From: CAKZKT01 sp034434235
GTDB taxonomy: Bacteria; Chloroflexota; Anaerolineae; CG2-30-64-16
Length of the DNA: 64,000 nucleotides
Assembly: GCA_034434235.1 (NCBI GenBank)
Contig: DAOTZV010000182.1
Coordinates: forward strand, 30,306-94,305
Direction of reading: 5' to 3'
The notes beneath the pieces are model-generated. The model saw only the letters and a program-made list of their open reading frames with translations, did no database searches and was not told where the DNA came from. Below, in pieces: positions 51,273-59,951 of this stretch. The position numbers and the translations under genes are program-made. Position 1 is the stretch's first letter, and each line of letters starts with the position of its first letter.

Positions 51273-52598
51273 CTACATCGCCAGCCGGCGCTCGATGGTG
51301 CGCCTCACCTCATCGGCGTCGGCCGGCAGCTCGATCGGCGGATTGCGATGGCGGGCGACCGCGTCGGCCAATGTGCCTTCGTGATAGGCGACCTTGAACT
51401 CGCTGAACTTCAGGCCGTGGGCGGTGGAAATGACCACCACGCGCTGCTCGCGTCGGATGATCCCCTGCCGCGCCAGTTTGGCGACCACCGCCAGCGCCAC
51501 CCCCGTATGCGGACACGCGTAAAGCCCGGCCCGGTCGGCCAGGGCCGCGGCCTCGGCCAGCTCGTCTTCGCTCGCCTGTTCCACCACGCCGTCGAACGCG
51601 CGCAGCGCGGCCACGGCCTTTTCGTAGCTCACCGGCGCGCCGATGCGAATCGCCGACGCGGCCGTCGGCCCGGCCGTTACCGGCTCCAGACGGTCGAAGC
51701 CGCGCAGGTATGCGCGGTAAAGCGGATTGGCGCGCTCGGCCTGCGCGGCCACCAGCCGGGGCAGGCGTTCGATCAGCCCCAGCTCGTGCGCCATCGCCAA
51801 CCCCTTCGCCAGCGCCGAGATGTTGCCCAGGTTGCCCGACGGCAACACGATCCAATCGGGCGCTTCCCAGCCGAGCTGCTGGACGATCTCGATCCCCACC
51901 GTCTTCTGGCCCTCGACGCGCAGCGAGTTCATGGAGTTGGCCAGGTAGATCGAGTTGTCGCGCGTCACCTCCTGCACGATCCGCATGCAGCCGTCGAAAT
52001 CGGTGTCGAGCGCCAGCACATGCGCGCCGTGCGCGATGGGCTGGATGAGCTGGGCGGTGCTGATCTTGCCCCGGGGCAGGAAGACGATGGCCGGGATGCC
52101 GGCGGCGGCCGCGTAGGCCGCCAGCGCGGCCGACGTGTCGCCGGTGGAAGCGCACGCCACCGCGCGCACGGGGCTATGGCCCTCGGCCATCATCTGGTTG
52201 ACCGCGCTCACCAGCACGGTCATGCCCAGGTCTTTGAACGAGCCGGTGTGGCTCACCCCGCACTGTTTGATCCACAGATCGTCCACGCCCAGGCCGCGGC
52301 CCAGCCGCGGCGCGTGGATCAGCGGCGTGTTGCCTTCGCCCAGGGTGACGATGTGCTCGGGCCGAATCTGCGGCAAGACCCACTCGCGTTTGGCCCACAC
52401 GCCCGACCCCCGGCCGTCGGCCCCGGCGCCCTGCGCGAAGCGTGCGCGCCATTCCGCGGCAGGGCGTTCGGCCAGGGCGGCCATGTCGTGAACGACCTCC
52501 AGCAGGCCGCCGCACGCGGGGCAACGATAGATGACGTCGAAGACGCTGTAACGGCCCGGACAGCCGCGAATGCATTGATACCAGGCAGAATACGGCAT
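51273..52598 (-). CDS. thrC: Threonine synthase
   Basis: A 441-residue PLP enzyme converting O-phosphohomoserine to threonine. The PLP Lys is in HTGSFKDLGM, and the phosphate-binding glycine loop is in SGNLGN; CASTGDTSAALAAYAAAAG is the conserved Ser/Thr-dehydratase-type motif. The N-terminus has two Cys pairs (C9, C13 and CPAC) that may form a zinc ribbon, as in some bacterial ThrC proteins. Homoserine dehydrogenase, the earlier pathway step, is at 57.6 kb in the arginine cluster. Confidence 0.93.
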   Translation of the reverse strand: MPYSAWYQCIRGCPGRYSVFDVIYRCPACGGLLEVVHDMAALAERPAAEWRARFAQGAGADGRGSGVWAKREWVLPQIRPEHIVTLGEGNTPLIHAPRLGRGLGVDDLWIKQCGVSHTGSFKDLGMTVLVSAVNQMMAEGHSPVRAVACASTGDTSAALAAYAAAAGIPAIVFLPRGKISTAQLIQPIAHGAHVLALDTDFDGCMRIVQEVTRDNSIYLANSMNSLRVEGQKTVGIEIVQQLGWEAPDWIVLPSGNLGNISALAKGLAMAHELGLIERLPRLVAAQAERANPLYRAYLRGFDRLEPVTAGPTAASAIRIGAPVSYEKAVAALRAFDGVVEQASEDELAEAAALADRAGLYACPHTGVALAVVAKLARQGIIRREQRVVVISTAHGLKFSEFKVAYHEGTLADAVARHRNPPIELPADADEVRRTIERRLAM

Positions 52599-52647
52599 GA
52601 TGGCTGTTCCCCCAACGTGTCCTCTGAGAAGATGCGACTGATTGAGT

Positions 52648-52742
52648 CTCAGTAGATCACAGATTCAAGCTCAAAGGGGGTCTGTGACCCCCGACCGCCG
52701 GTCACAGACCGGCTTGGAGCAGCAAAATTGTGATCTACTGAG
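52648..52742. mobile_element. 95-bp MITE-like element with 14-bp terminal inverted repeats
   Basis: Perfect 14-bp terminal inverted repeats CTCAGTAGATCACA (52648-52661) and TGTGATCTACTGAG (52729-52742) enclose two hairpins with TGT/ACA loops (GGGGGTC/GACCCCC and GCCGGTC/GACCGGC). There is no coding capacity. A reverse-complement copy lacking one end is at about 26376-26450. No clear target duplication is visible. It lies in the 225-bp gap between thrC and the NIPSNAP gene. Confidence 0.75.
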
Positions 52743-52761
52743 TCTAGCATCGGCGGGATAT

Positions 52762-52791
52762 TTGTGCAAACCCGCCGGCCCCTGCTATACT
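52762..52791 (+). promoter_or_regulatory. Promoter of the NIPSNAP gene
   Basis: -35 TTGTGC (52762-52767) and extended -10 TGCTATACT (TATACT 52786-52791) are 18 bp apart, just beyond the MITE-like element. Confidence 0.6.
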
Positions 52792-52823
52792 GCGTCCGGC
52801 AAGATCACATCCCGGAGGTCATC

Positions 52824-53144
52824 ATGTTCTTCGAATTGCGCCAGTATCGCATCCTGCCCGGCCAGCGCGAGGCCTGGGTCAAGTTCATGGAAGAGGTCAT
52901 CATCCCCTTCCAGGTCTCCAAGGGAATGGTGGTTGTCGGCAGCTTCGTGGGCCAGGAAGAGGAGGATCTGTACGTGTGGATCCGCCGCTTCGAGAGCGAA
53001 GAGGAGCGCGCCGCCTTGTACCAGGCGGTCTACGAGACCGACTACTGGAAGAACGAGATCGCGCCGAAGGTGGGCCAGATGCTCGACCGCTCGCGCACCG
53101 TGGTCACCCGCATCGAGCCGACGCCGAAATCGGTGATCCATTGA
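52824..53144 (+). CDS. NIPSNAP family protein
   Basis: A 106-residue ferredoxin-like alpha/beta protein of the NIPSNAP family, usually dimeric. MFFELRQYRILPGQREAWVKFM is the family start, followed by GSFVGQEEEDLYVWIRRFES and a YWKNEIAPKV segment. Bacterial members have no established activity. GGAGGTC lies just before the ATG at 52824. It is a single-gene unit upstream of the arginine leader. Confidence 0.87.
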   Translation: MFFELRQYRILPGQREAWVKFMEEVIIPFQVSKGMVVVGSFVGQEEEDLYVWIRRFESEEERAALYQAVYETDYWKNEIAPKVGQMLDRSRTVVTRIEPTPKSVIH

Positions 53145-53171
53145 GCAGGCCTTCACGGCCGTCCCGACATT

Positions 53172-53200
53172 TTGACACGGGCGGGCATTTGTGCTACACT
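53172..53200 (+). promoter_or_regulatory. Strong promoter of the arginine operon
   Basis: Consensus -35 TTGACA (53172-53177), 17-bp spacer and -10 TACACT (53195-53200) extended by TGC. This is the best promoter match in the window. The predicted start is near 53207, leaving about 200 nt of leader before argC. Confidence 0.78.
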
Positions 53201-53260
53201 GTTGGCCGTAAAAGATGGTCGGTCGGCCGACCAGAAGCATAGCAATCGTTCGGAGTTCTG

Positions 53261-53311
53261 ATGGCATTTAGCCTGCGTTTCCCCCGTCGTCGTTTCATCC
53301 AAACCGGCTAA
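53261..53311 (+). CDS. Arginine-rich leader peptide of the arg operon
   Basis: A 16-codon reading frame encoding MAFSLRFPRRRFIQTG, with GGAG (53252-53255) 5 bp before its ATG. Arg codons are at positions 6, 9, 10 and 11, all CGT, three in a row. It lies between the operon promoter and an intrinsic terminator upstream of argC, the place of leader peptides in amino-acid attenuators. The codons CGTCGTT (53288-53294) are complementary to AACGACG (53345-53351) just before the terminator. The peptide itself probably has no function after translation. Too short for normal gene calling. Confidence 0.75.
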   Translation: MAFSLRFPRRRFIQTG

Positions 53312-53359
53312 CCCCGGTCGAGGGAAGCGCGCGGGCCGAATTCCAACGACGTATCAGGC

Positions 53360-53393
53360 AACCAGCACCCAGACCAGGGTGCTGGTTTTTTTT
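53360..53393 (+). terminator. Attenuator terminator upstream of argC
   Basis: Arms ACCAGCACCC (53361-53370) and GGGTGCTGGT (53377-53386) around AGACCA, followed by an uninterrupted run of eight T (53386-53393). It ends 17 bp before the argC ATG, so termination here would shut off the operon. This is the clearest intrinsic terminator in the window, and no gene apart from the leader ORF ends before it. Confidence 0.85.
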
Positions 53394-53410
53394 GCGATGG
53401 AGAATCGTCC

Positions 53411-54544
53411 ATGATCAAGATCGGCATCTACGGCGCCACCGGTTATACCGGCCTGGAGCTGCTGCGGTGGCTTCAGCGCCACCCCGAAGCCGAAATCATC
53501 TGGCTGACCTCCGAGAACTCGGCCGGCCAGAAGTTCGGCGATGTATTCGCGGTGCCGCCCACCCTGGGCCGGCACACCCTGATCGCTTCGGCCGCCGCCG
53601 ACCCGTCGGCGGTGGATCTGGTCTTCTGCTGTCTGCCGCACGGCGTATCGCTGGAGCCGGTGGCCAGGGCGCGACGGGCCGGCGCGCGCGTCATTGACTT
53701 GAGCGCCGACTATCGCCTGAAGGACCCGGCCGTCTACGAGAAGTGGTACGGCCACGCGCACTCGCAGCCGGAACTCCTGGCCGAGGCGGTCTACGGCCTG
53801 CCCGAGCTGCATCGGGCCGAGATCGCCGGCGCGCGCCTGGTGGCCAACCCCGGCTGCTATCCGACCAGCGTCATCCTGGGCCTGGCGCCGCTGGCCCGGG
53901 CCGGCTGGCTGGCGGGCACGGTGATCGCCGACAGCAAGTCGGGCGTTTCGGGCGCGGGCCGCTCGCCGAGCCTGAAAACGCACTTCGTCGAGGCGAACGA
54001 AAACGTCAGCCCGTACAATATCGGTCGCGTCCATCGGCATTTGCCCGAAATGGAACAGGAGATCGGTCAATTGGTGACGGGTAGATTGGGAAATGGGGGA
54101 ACGGGTAACCCGGGGGCCGCATCTTCCCCCCAACCTGCCGACCTCCTCATCTACCAGTCCACCAATCCACCAATCTACCAGTCTACCAATCCACCAACCT
54201 ACCAGCTCATCTTCTCGCCGCATCTGATGCCCATCAGTCGGGGAATGCTCTCCACGATCTACGTGACGTTGCCCGAAGGGGTGAGCGAAGCGCAGGTGCG
54301 CGAGCAATACGAGCAGATGTATGCCGACGAACCGTTCGTCTATCTCCTGCCGCGGGGCCAGGTGGCCACGATGGGCCACACCACGAACACCAACTTCTGC
54401 GCCATCGGCCTGACGCCCGTCCCCGGCACGCGTACCCTGATCGTCACGTCGAGCATTGACAACCTGGGCAAGGGTGCTTCGTCCGCGGCCGTGCAGAACA
54501 TGAACGTGATGTTCGGATGGCCGGAGACGCTGGGGTTGAAGTGA
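53411..54544 (+). CDS. argC: N-acetyl-gamma-glutamyl-phosphate reductase with repeat-encoded insertion
   Basis: A 377-residue NADPH enzyme for the third step of arginine synthesis. GATGYTGLELLRWL binds NADP, the catalytic Cys is in ANPGCYPTS, and HRHLPEMEQE and FSPHLMPISRGMLSTIYV are conserved. Between these last two lies an extra stretch of about 40 residues (about 218-265) containing the repeat IYQSTNPP, encoded by tandem octanucleotides at 54150-54205. ArgC proteins are normally about 345 residues. The frame is kept and all catalytic motifs remain, so it is probably functional. GGAGAA precedes the ATG. Confidence 0.92.
   Translation: MIKIGIYGATGYTGLELLRWLQRHPEAEIIWLTSENSAGQKFGDVFAVPPTLGRHTLIASAAADPSAVDLVFCCLPHGVSLEPVARARRAGARVIDLSADYRLKDPAVYEKWYGHAHSQPELLAEAVYGLPELHRAEIAGARLVANPGCYPTSVILGLAPLARAGWLAGTVIADSKSGVSGAGRSPSLKTHFVEANENVSPYNIGRVHRHLPEMEQEIGQLVTGRLGNGGTGNPGAASSPQPADLLIYQSTNPPIYQSTNPPTYQLIFSPHLMPISRGMLSTIYVTLPEGVSEAQVREQYEQMYADEPFVYLLPRGQVATMGHTTNTNFCAIGLTPVPGTRTLIVTSSIDNLGKGASSAAVQNMNVMFGWPETLGLK
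54150..54205. repeat. Octanucleotide tandem repeat inside argC
   Basis: Seven consecutive 8-bp units with consensus TCYACCAR. Three units make 24 bp, giving the 8-residue protein repeat IYQSTNPP. The repeat lies in the argC insertion and keeps the frame. Confidence 0.88.
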
Positions 54545-54604
54545 AACGTGAAACGTAAAACGTAAAACGTCAATCTCGTGACGCATGACGTTTGACGCAC
54601 GACG
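54541..54604. repeat. Heptanucleotide tandem repeat between argC and argB
   Basis: Nine 7-bp units beginning GTGAAAC, GTGAAAC, GTAAAAC, GTAAAAC and ending in GTTTGAC, GCACGAC types. The argC stop codon TGA (54542-54544) lies in the first unit. It fills nearly all of the argC-argB gap. Confidence 0.85.
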
Positions 54605-54620
54605 CCAGGGGGTTTTGCAG

Positions 54621-55391
54621 ATGAGCATAAACAACAAATCCATCCTCGTCCTCAAGATCGGCGGGAATCAGGTCGAAGATGAGGCGTTTTTGGTCGGGTT
54701 CGTGACCGCGGTCAAGGAGTTGTTGCGGGAACATGCGATCGCGATCGTGCACGGCGGCGGCAAGGAGATCAGCGACCTGCACGAGCGGCTCGGCGTGGGG
54801 TTCGAGACGGTCGAGGGCCTGCGCGCCACCAGCCCGGAGAGCATGAAGCTGGTCGAGATGGTGCTCAACGGCACGGTGAACACCCGGCTGGTGCGCTGGC
54901 TGGTGAACGGCGGGGTGGCCGCGCTCGGCCTGAGCGGAATAGACCTGGGCCTGGTGCGCACCACGCCCATGACGATCAAGGGCAAGAGCCTGGGGCTGGT
55001 GGGCCAGGTCGGCCCGGTGAACGGCGAGGTGCTGCTTCGCCTGCTCGACCTGGACATGACCCCGGTCATTTCGCCGGTCTCGCTCGGCATGGATGGCCTG
55101 GCGTACAACGTCAACGCCGACCATGTGGCCGCGGGCGTGGCGAAAGCCATCGGGGCAAGCAAGCTGATCTTCGTCAGCAACGTGCCCGGCGTGCGGGTGG
55201 ACGGCCGCACCATGCCCGCCCTCGGCCTGGCGCAGGTCGAAGCGCTGATCGCCGCCGGGCACATCACCGGCGGCATGATCCCGAAGGTGCGCTCGGCCAC
55301 CGACGCGGTCGAACGCGGCGTCCGGCAGGCGGTCATCACCGATCTGGCGGGGCTGGCGGCCGAAGAAGGCACCACCATCGTCAATGGATAA
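54621..55391 (+). CDS. argB: Acetylglutamate kinase
   Basis: A 256-residue amino-acid kinase phosphorylating N-acetylglutamate, the second step of arginine synthesis. KIGGNQVED, IVHGGGKEIS, the LEMVLNG-type helix (VEMVLNGTVNTRLV) and YNVNADHVAAGVAKAIGA are intact. It lacks the long N-terminal helix associated with hexameric, arginine-inhibited forms, so feedback inhibition may be weak and transcriptional control more important (inference). ATG 54621 chosen; the upstream in-frame ATG lies within the heptamer repeat. Confidence 0.93.
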   Translation: MSINNKSILVLKIGGNQVEDEAFLVGFVTAVKELLREHAIAIVHGGGKEISDLHERLGVGFETVEGLRATSPESMKLVEMVLNGTVNTRLVRWLVNGGVAALGLSGIDLGLVRTTPMTIKGKSLGLVGQVGPVNGEVLLRLLDLDMTPVISPVSLGMDGLAYNVNADHVAAGVAKAIGASKLIFVSNVPGVRVDGRTMPALGLAQVEALIAAGHITGGMIPKVRSATDAVERGVRQAVITDLAGLAAEEGTTIVNG

Positions 55392-55397
55392 ACGTCC

Positions 55398-55643
55398 ATG
55401 AGCGTCGACCTGGATTGGACCCTCTTGCCCGACCTGCCGCAGCGCGGGCGGCTGGCTGAGGTCGTGGCCGATCTCGCGGCCGACCCGAACGTGGTTGCCA
55501 TCTGGCTGACCGGGAGCCTGGCGCGCGGCGCAGGCGATCCGTACAGCGACGTGGATCTGGGCATTGCGCTGCGCACCGAGGCCTACGCCGCGGATGAGAT
55601 GCCGGCTGCACAGGCGAGTCAGCGAATGACGTTTGACGTTTGA
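55398..55643 (+). pseudogene. Truncated nucleotidyltransferase-domain gene
   Basis: An 81-codon frame 6 bp after argB. It encodes the start of a minimal (MNT-type) nucleotidyltransferase: AIWLTGSLARGAGDPYSDVDLGIAL carries the GS and DxD active-site motifs. Family members continue for 100-200 more residues with a third catalytic Asp, but here the frame ends in a heptamer repeat (55625-55646), followed directly by the argD leader. It looks like a remnant whose 3' part was lost at the repeat. A short antitoxin-like MNT protein is a less likely alternative. Confidence 0.65.
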
Positions 55644-55646
55644 CGC
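55625..55646. repeat. Heptamer repeat at the truncation point before argD
   Basis: Units AATGACG, TTTGACG, TTTGACG of the same type as at 54541-54604 and 36970-37034, forming the end of the nucleotidyltransferase remnant. Confidence 0.75.
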
Positions 55647-55677
55647 ATTCGACTTCGCTCATCAAAGGAGCAAACTC

Positions 55678-56868
55678 ATGCCGTCCGAACCCGAAACCAT
55701 CTTCGACCTGGAAAGAAACTACGTCCTCCAGACCTATGCCCGCGCGCCGTTCGTGCTCGATCACGGCCGGGGGTGCTGGCTCTACGACACAGAGGGCAAC
55801 GCCTACCTGGATTGCGCCGCGGGCATCGCCGTCAACGCGCTGGGGCACGCCGACCCGGAACTCGTCGCAACCCTGACCGAGCAGGCGGGCAAGCTGTGGC
55901 ATGTGTCCAACCTGTTCCACACCGCGCCCCATGCCCGGCTGGCCAAGATGTTGTGCGACACGAGCTTCGCCGATCGGGTCTTCTTCGCCAATTCGGGCGC
56001 CGAGGCCAATGAGGGCGCGTTCAAGTTCGCGCGCAAGTGGGCGCGCGAACATTTCGGCGAGGGCAAGACGGCCATCGTGGCGTTCACGGGCGCGTTTCAC
56101 GGCCGCACCTTCGCCGCGCTGGCCGCCACCCCGCGCGAGAAATATCAGGCGCCCTTCCGGCCGCTCCTGCCGGGCGTGCGGATCGCGCCGTTCAATGACC
56201 TGGCCGGCACGGCCGCGGTCATGGGCGACGACGTGTGCGCGGTGATCGTCGAGCCGGTGCAGGGCGAAGGCGGCGTCCACCCGGCCACGCCGGAGTTTCT
56301 GGCCGGATTGCGCGAGCTGTGCGATCGCCACCGCGCGCTGCTGATCTTCGACGAGATCCAGTGCGGCCTGGGGCGCACGGGCACCCTGTGGGCGCATCAG
56401 GGCTACGGCGTCACGCCCGACATCATGACCGCGGCCAAGCCGCTGGCGGGCGGCCTGCCGATGGGCGCCATCCTGATGACGCAACAGGTGGCCGATGTGA
56501 TGCACGTCGGCGAGCACGGCAGCACCTTCGCGGCCGGACCCCTGGTGGCCGCGGTCGCCGAGAAGGTCGTCCGCCGGATCGCCAACCCCACGTTTCTGGC
56601 CGACGTGCGGGCCAAGGGCGCCTATCTGATGGAGCGGCTGGAGGAGCTCAATTCGCCGCACATCAAGGAGGTGCGCGGCCGGGGGTTGATGATCGGCGTG
56701 GACCTGGACGTGCCGGCCGGCGATGTGATCAGCGCCGGCCACCGCCGCGGCCTGCTGCTCATCAACGCCGGCACGCATACGTTGCGCCTCGTCCCGCCGC
56801 TGATCATCTCGCAGGACGAGATCAACCTGCTCATCGAACGATTGAGCGCCGTCTTACAAGAACTATGA
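55678..56868 (+). CDS. argD: Acetylornithine aminotransferase
   Basis: A 396-residue class III PLP aminotransferase for step four of arginine synthesis. YDTEGNAYLDCAAGIAVNALGH, NSGAEANEGAFKFARKW, FHGRTFAALAAT, EPVQGEGGVHPA, FDEIQCGLGRTG and the PLP Lys in AAKPLAGGLPMGA are all present. It may also serve lysine synthesis. AAAGGAG lies 7 bp before the ATG at 55678, and its TGA overlaps the next ATG (ATGA). Confidence 0.94.
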   Translation: MPSEPETIFDLERNYVLQTYARAPFVLDHGRGCWLYDTEGNAYLDCAAGIAVNALGHADPELVATLTEQAGKLWHVSNLFHTAPHARLAKMLCDTSFADRVFFANSGAEANEGAFKFARKWAREHFGEGKTAIVAFTGAFHGRTFAALAATPREKYQAPFRPLLPGVRIAPFNDLAGTAAVMGDDVCAVIVEPVQGEGGVHPATPEFLAGLRELCDRHRALLIFDEIQCGLGRTGTLWAHQGYGVTPDIMTAAKPLAGGLPMGAILMTQQVADVMHVGEHGSTFAAGPLVAAVAEKVVRRIANPTFLADVRAKGAYLMERLEELNSPHIKEVRGRGLMIGVDLDVPAGDVISAGHRRGLLLINAGTHTLRLVPPLIISQDEINLLIERLSAVLQEL

Positions 56869-57458
56869 GCACACCACAAACCGATCGGCCGGAGATCATC
56901 ATCCGGCCGGCGACCGAAGCCGACATCAAGGCGATCCTGGAGATCGTCAATGCCTACGCGGCGCAGAACCTGATGTTGCCGCGCACGGCCGAGCAGATCC
57001 GCCGCGTGCTCAAGGACTTCCTGGTCGCCGAATGCGCCGGCCGGGTGGTCGGCTGCGGCTCCAATGTGCCGCTCACCTCTGAGCTGGTGGAGCTGCGCTC
57101 GCTGGCCGTGGCGCCCGATTTCCGCCATACCGGCCTGGGCAAGCGCCTGGTCGAGGCGCTGGTGGCCAAGGCCCGCAGCGACGGCTACAAGCAGATCTGC
57201 GCGCTGACGCTGGTCGAGGGCTTCTTCAGCCGGCTGGGCTTCGTGACCGTGGATCGGTGGGCCATCCCGCCGAAGATCTGGCACGAATGCATCTATTGCC
57301 CGAAGTTCGACGCCTGCGACGAGGTCACCATGCTGATGAACCTGACCGAGCCGCAGACCGTGCCCAGGCCGCTCGCGCCGGAGGTCGCCATGGAACTGTG
57401 GCAGGGCGTCAAGATCGGCCGGCTGCAACGGGCCAGGGCGCAGGCCGCGGCAACGTGA
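56865..57458 (+). CDS. argA: Short-form N-acetylglutamate synthase (GNAT)
   Basis: A 197-residue stand-alone GNAT acetyltransferase of the short ArgA type (as in mycobacteria and ArgH-fused forms) that makes N-acetylglutamate from glutamate. RHTGLGKRLVEALV is the acetyl-CoA loop; LVEGFFSRLGFVTVDRWAIPPKIW and the Cys-rich ECIYCPKFDACDEV are hallmarks. It overlaps argD by 4 bp (ATGA), supporting the assignment. It tops up acetyl groups in a pathway that also has ArgJ. Confidence 0.88.
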   Translation: MSTPQTDRPEIIIRPATEADIKAILEIVNAYAAQNLMLPRTAEQIRRVLKDFLVAECAGRVVGCGSNVPLTSELVELRSLAVAPDFRHTGLGKRLVEALVAKARSDGYKQICALTLVEGFFSRLGFVTVDRWAIPPKIWHECIYCPKFDACDEVTMLMNLTEPQTVPRPLAPEVAMELWQGVKIGRLQRARAQAAAT

Positions 57459-57462
57459 TCTT

Positions 57463-57541
57463 GGATTGCGGCGCAACAGCGTCGCTTTCGAAAGGCGGGG
57501 ACACGTCCCCGCAATCCGAAAAGGGCGCACGGCCTGCGCCC
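57463..57541. repeat. Complex hairpin repeat between argA and hom
   Basis: Outer inverted repeat GGATTGCGG (57463-57471) / CCGCAATCC (57509-57517), an inner perfect hairpin GCGGGGAC-AC-GTCCCCGC (57495-57512), and a second hairpin GGGCGC/GCGCCC (57523-57541). It fills most of the 121-bp gap; no T-tract is present. Confidence 0.72.
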
Positions 57542-57579
57542 CTACTGCTCTGCGGTGCGACCGAGGATTGGAGGATGTC

Positions 57580-58608
57580 ATGACTGAAGTCGTACGGGTG
57601 GCCCTGGTGGGCCTGGGCAACGTGGGCCGTGCGTTCCTGGCCCTGATGGTCGAGAAAGCGGCCCTGTTGCGAGACGTGTACGGGTTGGAGCTGCGCCTCA
57701 CCGGCGCGGCCGATTCGTCCGGCGCGGTGATGAGCGACGCGGGCATCGATCCGGCCGCGCTGCGCCTGCACAAGGAGCGCGGGGGCAATGCCGGCAACTT
57801 CCTGACCGGCGTGCCGGGCATGAGCGCGCGCAAGCTGGTGGCCCAGGCCCCGGCCGACGTGCTGCTGGAGGCTTCGGTCGTCGACCTTCAGACCGGACAA
57901 CCCGGGCTCGATTGCGTGCGGACGGCCATCGGCCGCGGGATGCACGTGGTGCTGGCGAACAAAGGGCCGCTTGTGCACGCCTTCGCCGAGCTGACCGAAG
58001 CGGCGGCCGCGGCCGGCGTCAAGTTGGCCTACAGCGCCACGGTGTGCGGCGCGCTGCCGGTGGTGAACATCGGCCGCCGCGACCTGGCCGCATGCCAGTT
58101 CCGTTCCGTGCGGGGCATCTTCAACTCGACCAGCAACTCGATCCTCACCGCCATGGCCGGCGGACAGAGCTACGCCGACGCGCTGCGCCGGGCGCAGGCC
58201 GAAGGGGTGGCCGAGGCCGATCCGAGCCTGGACGTGGAAGGGTGGGACACCGCCAACAAGCTCGTCATCATCGCCAACAGCATCCTGCGCCAGCGCGCCA
58301 CCCTGGCCGACGTCCGGCCGGTGCAGGGCATCACCGACATCACGCCGGAGCAGATCCGGGCCGGCGCGGCGCGCGGGCAGGTCGTCAAGCTGGTGGCAAC
58401 GGCCGAACGCCAGGGCGACCGCTATCGGCTGGCGGTTCGGCCCGAATGGCTGCCGGCCGACAGCTTCCTGGCCCAGGTGAACGGCTTCGAGATGGGCATC
58501 GTCTTCGACACCGACATCATGGGCGTGCAAATGTACAAAGTGGACGAGCGCGGTCCCGTGCCGACGGCCGGCGCGATGCTGCGTGATCTGATCAACATAA
58601 AGGAGTGA
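57580..58608 (+). CDS. hom: Homoserine dehydrogenase
   Basis: A 342-residue NAD(P)-dependent enzyme reducing aspartate semialdehyde to homoserine for threonine and methionine. GLGNVGRAFL binds the cofactor, VVLANKGPLV, GIFNSTSNSILTAM and DPSLDVEGWDTANKLVI carry catalytic and substrate residues. There is no ACT domain, so the usual threonine feedback site is missing. The ATG at 57580 has GGAGG 5 bp upstream. Its position between argA and argG, 3 bp before argG, puts it under the arginine operon's control. Confidence 0.92.
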   Translation: MTEVVRVALVGLGNVGRAFLALMVEKAALLRDVYGLELRLTGAADSSGAVMSDAGIDPAALRLHKERGGNAGNFLTGVPGMSARKLVAQAPADVLLEASVVDLQTGQPGLDCVRTAIGRGMHVVLANKGPLVHAFAELTEAAAAAGVKLAYSATVCGALPVVNIGRRDLAACQFRSVRGIFNSTSNSILTAMAGGQSYADALRRAQAEGVAEADPSLDVEGWDTANKLVIIANSILRQRATLADVRPVQGITDITPEQIRAGAARGQVVKLVATAERQGDRYRLAVRPEWLPADSFLAQVNGFEMGIVFDTDIMGVQMYKVDERGPVPTAGAMLRDLINIKE

Positions 58609-58611
58609 ACC

Positions 58612-59880
<1,269 letters not shown>

Positions 59881-59899
59881 TCTGAAAATGGGCCGCCGG

Positions 59900-59933
59900 A
59901 CGTGCCAGGCACCTTCCCAGGTGCCTGGCACGT
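59900..59933. repeat. GTGCCAGGC-family palindrome, copy 4
   Basis: 15-bp arms ACGTGCCAGGCACCT and complement around TCCC, between argG and argJ. The sequence from the argG stop (TGATCTGAAAA) to the palindrome closely matches the one after the metallopeptidase gene (copy 3). Confidence 0.88.
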
Positions 59934-59951
59934 AAAGCATGAGGAACTGAG

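Noticed and set aside
53411..54544. argC as a pseudogene because of the repeat insertion
   Set aside because: The frame is continuous and all catalytic and cofactor motifs on both sides of the insertion are intact.
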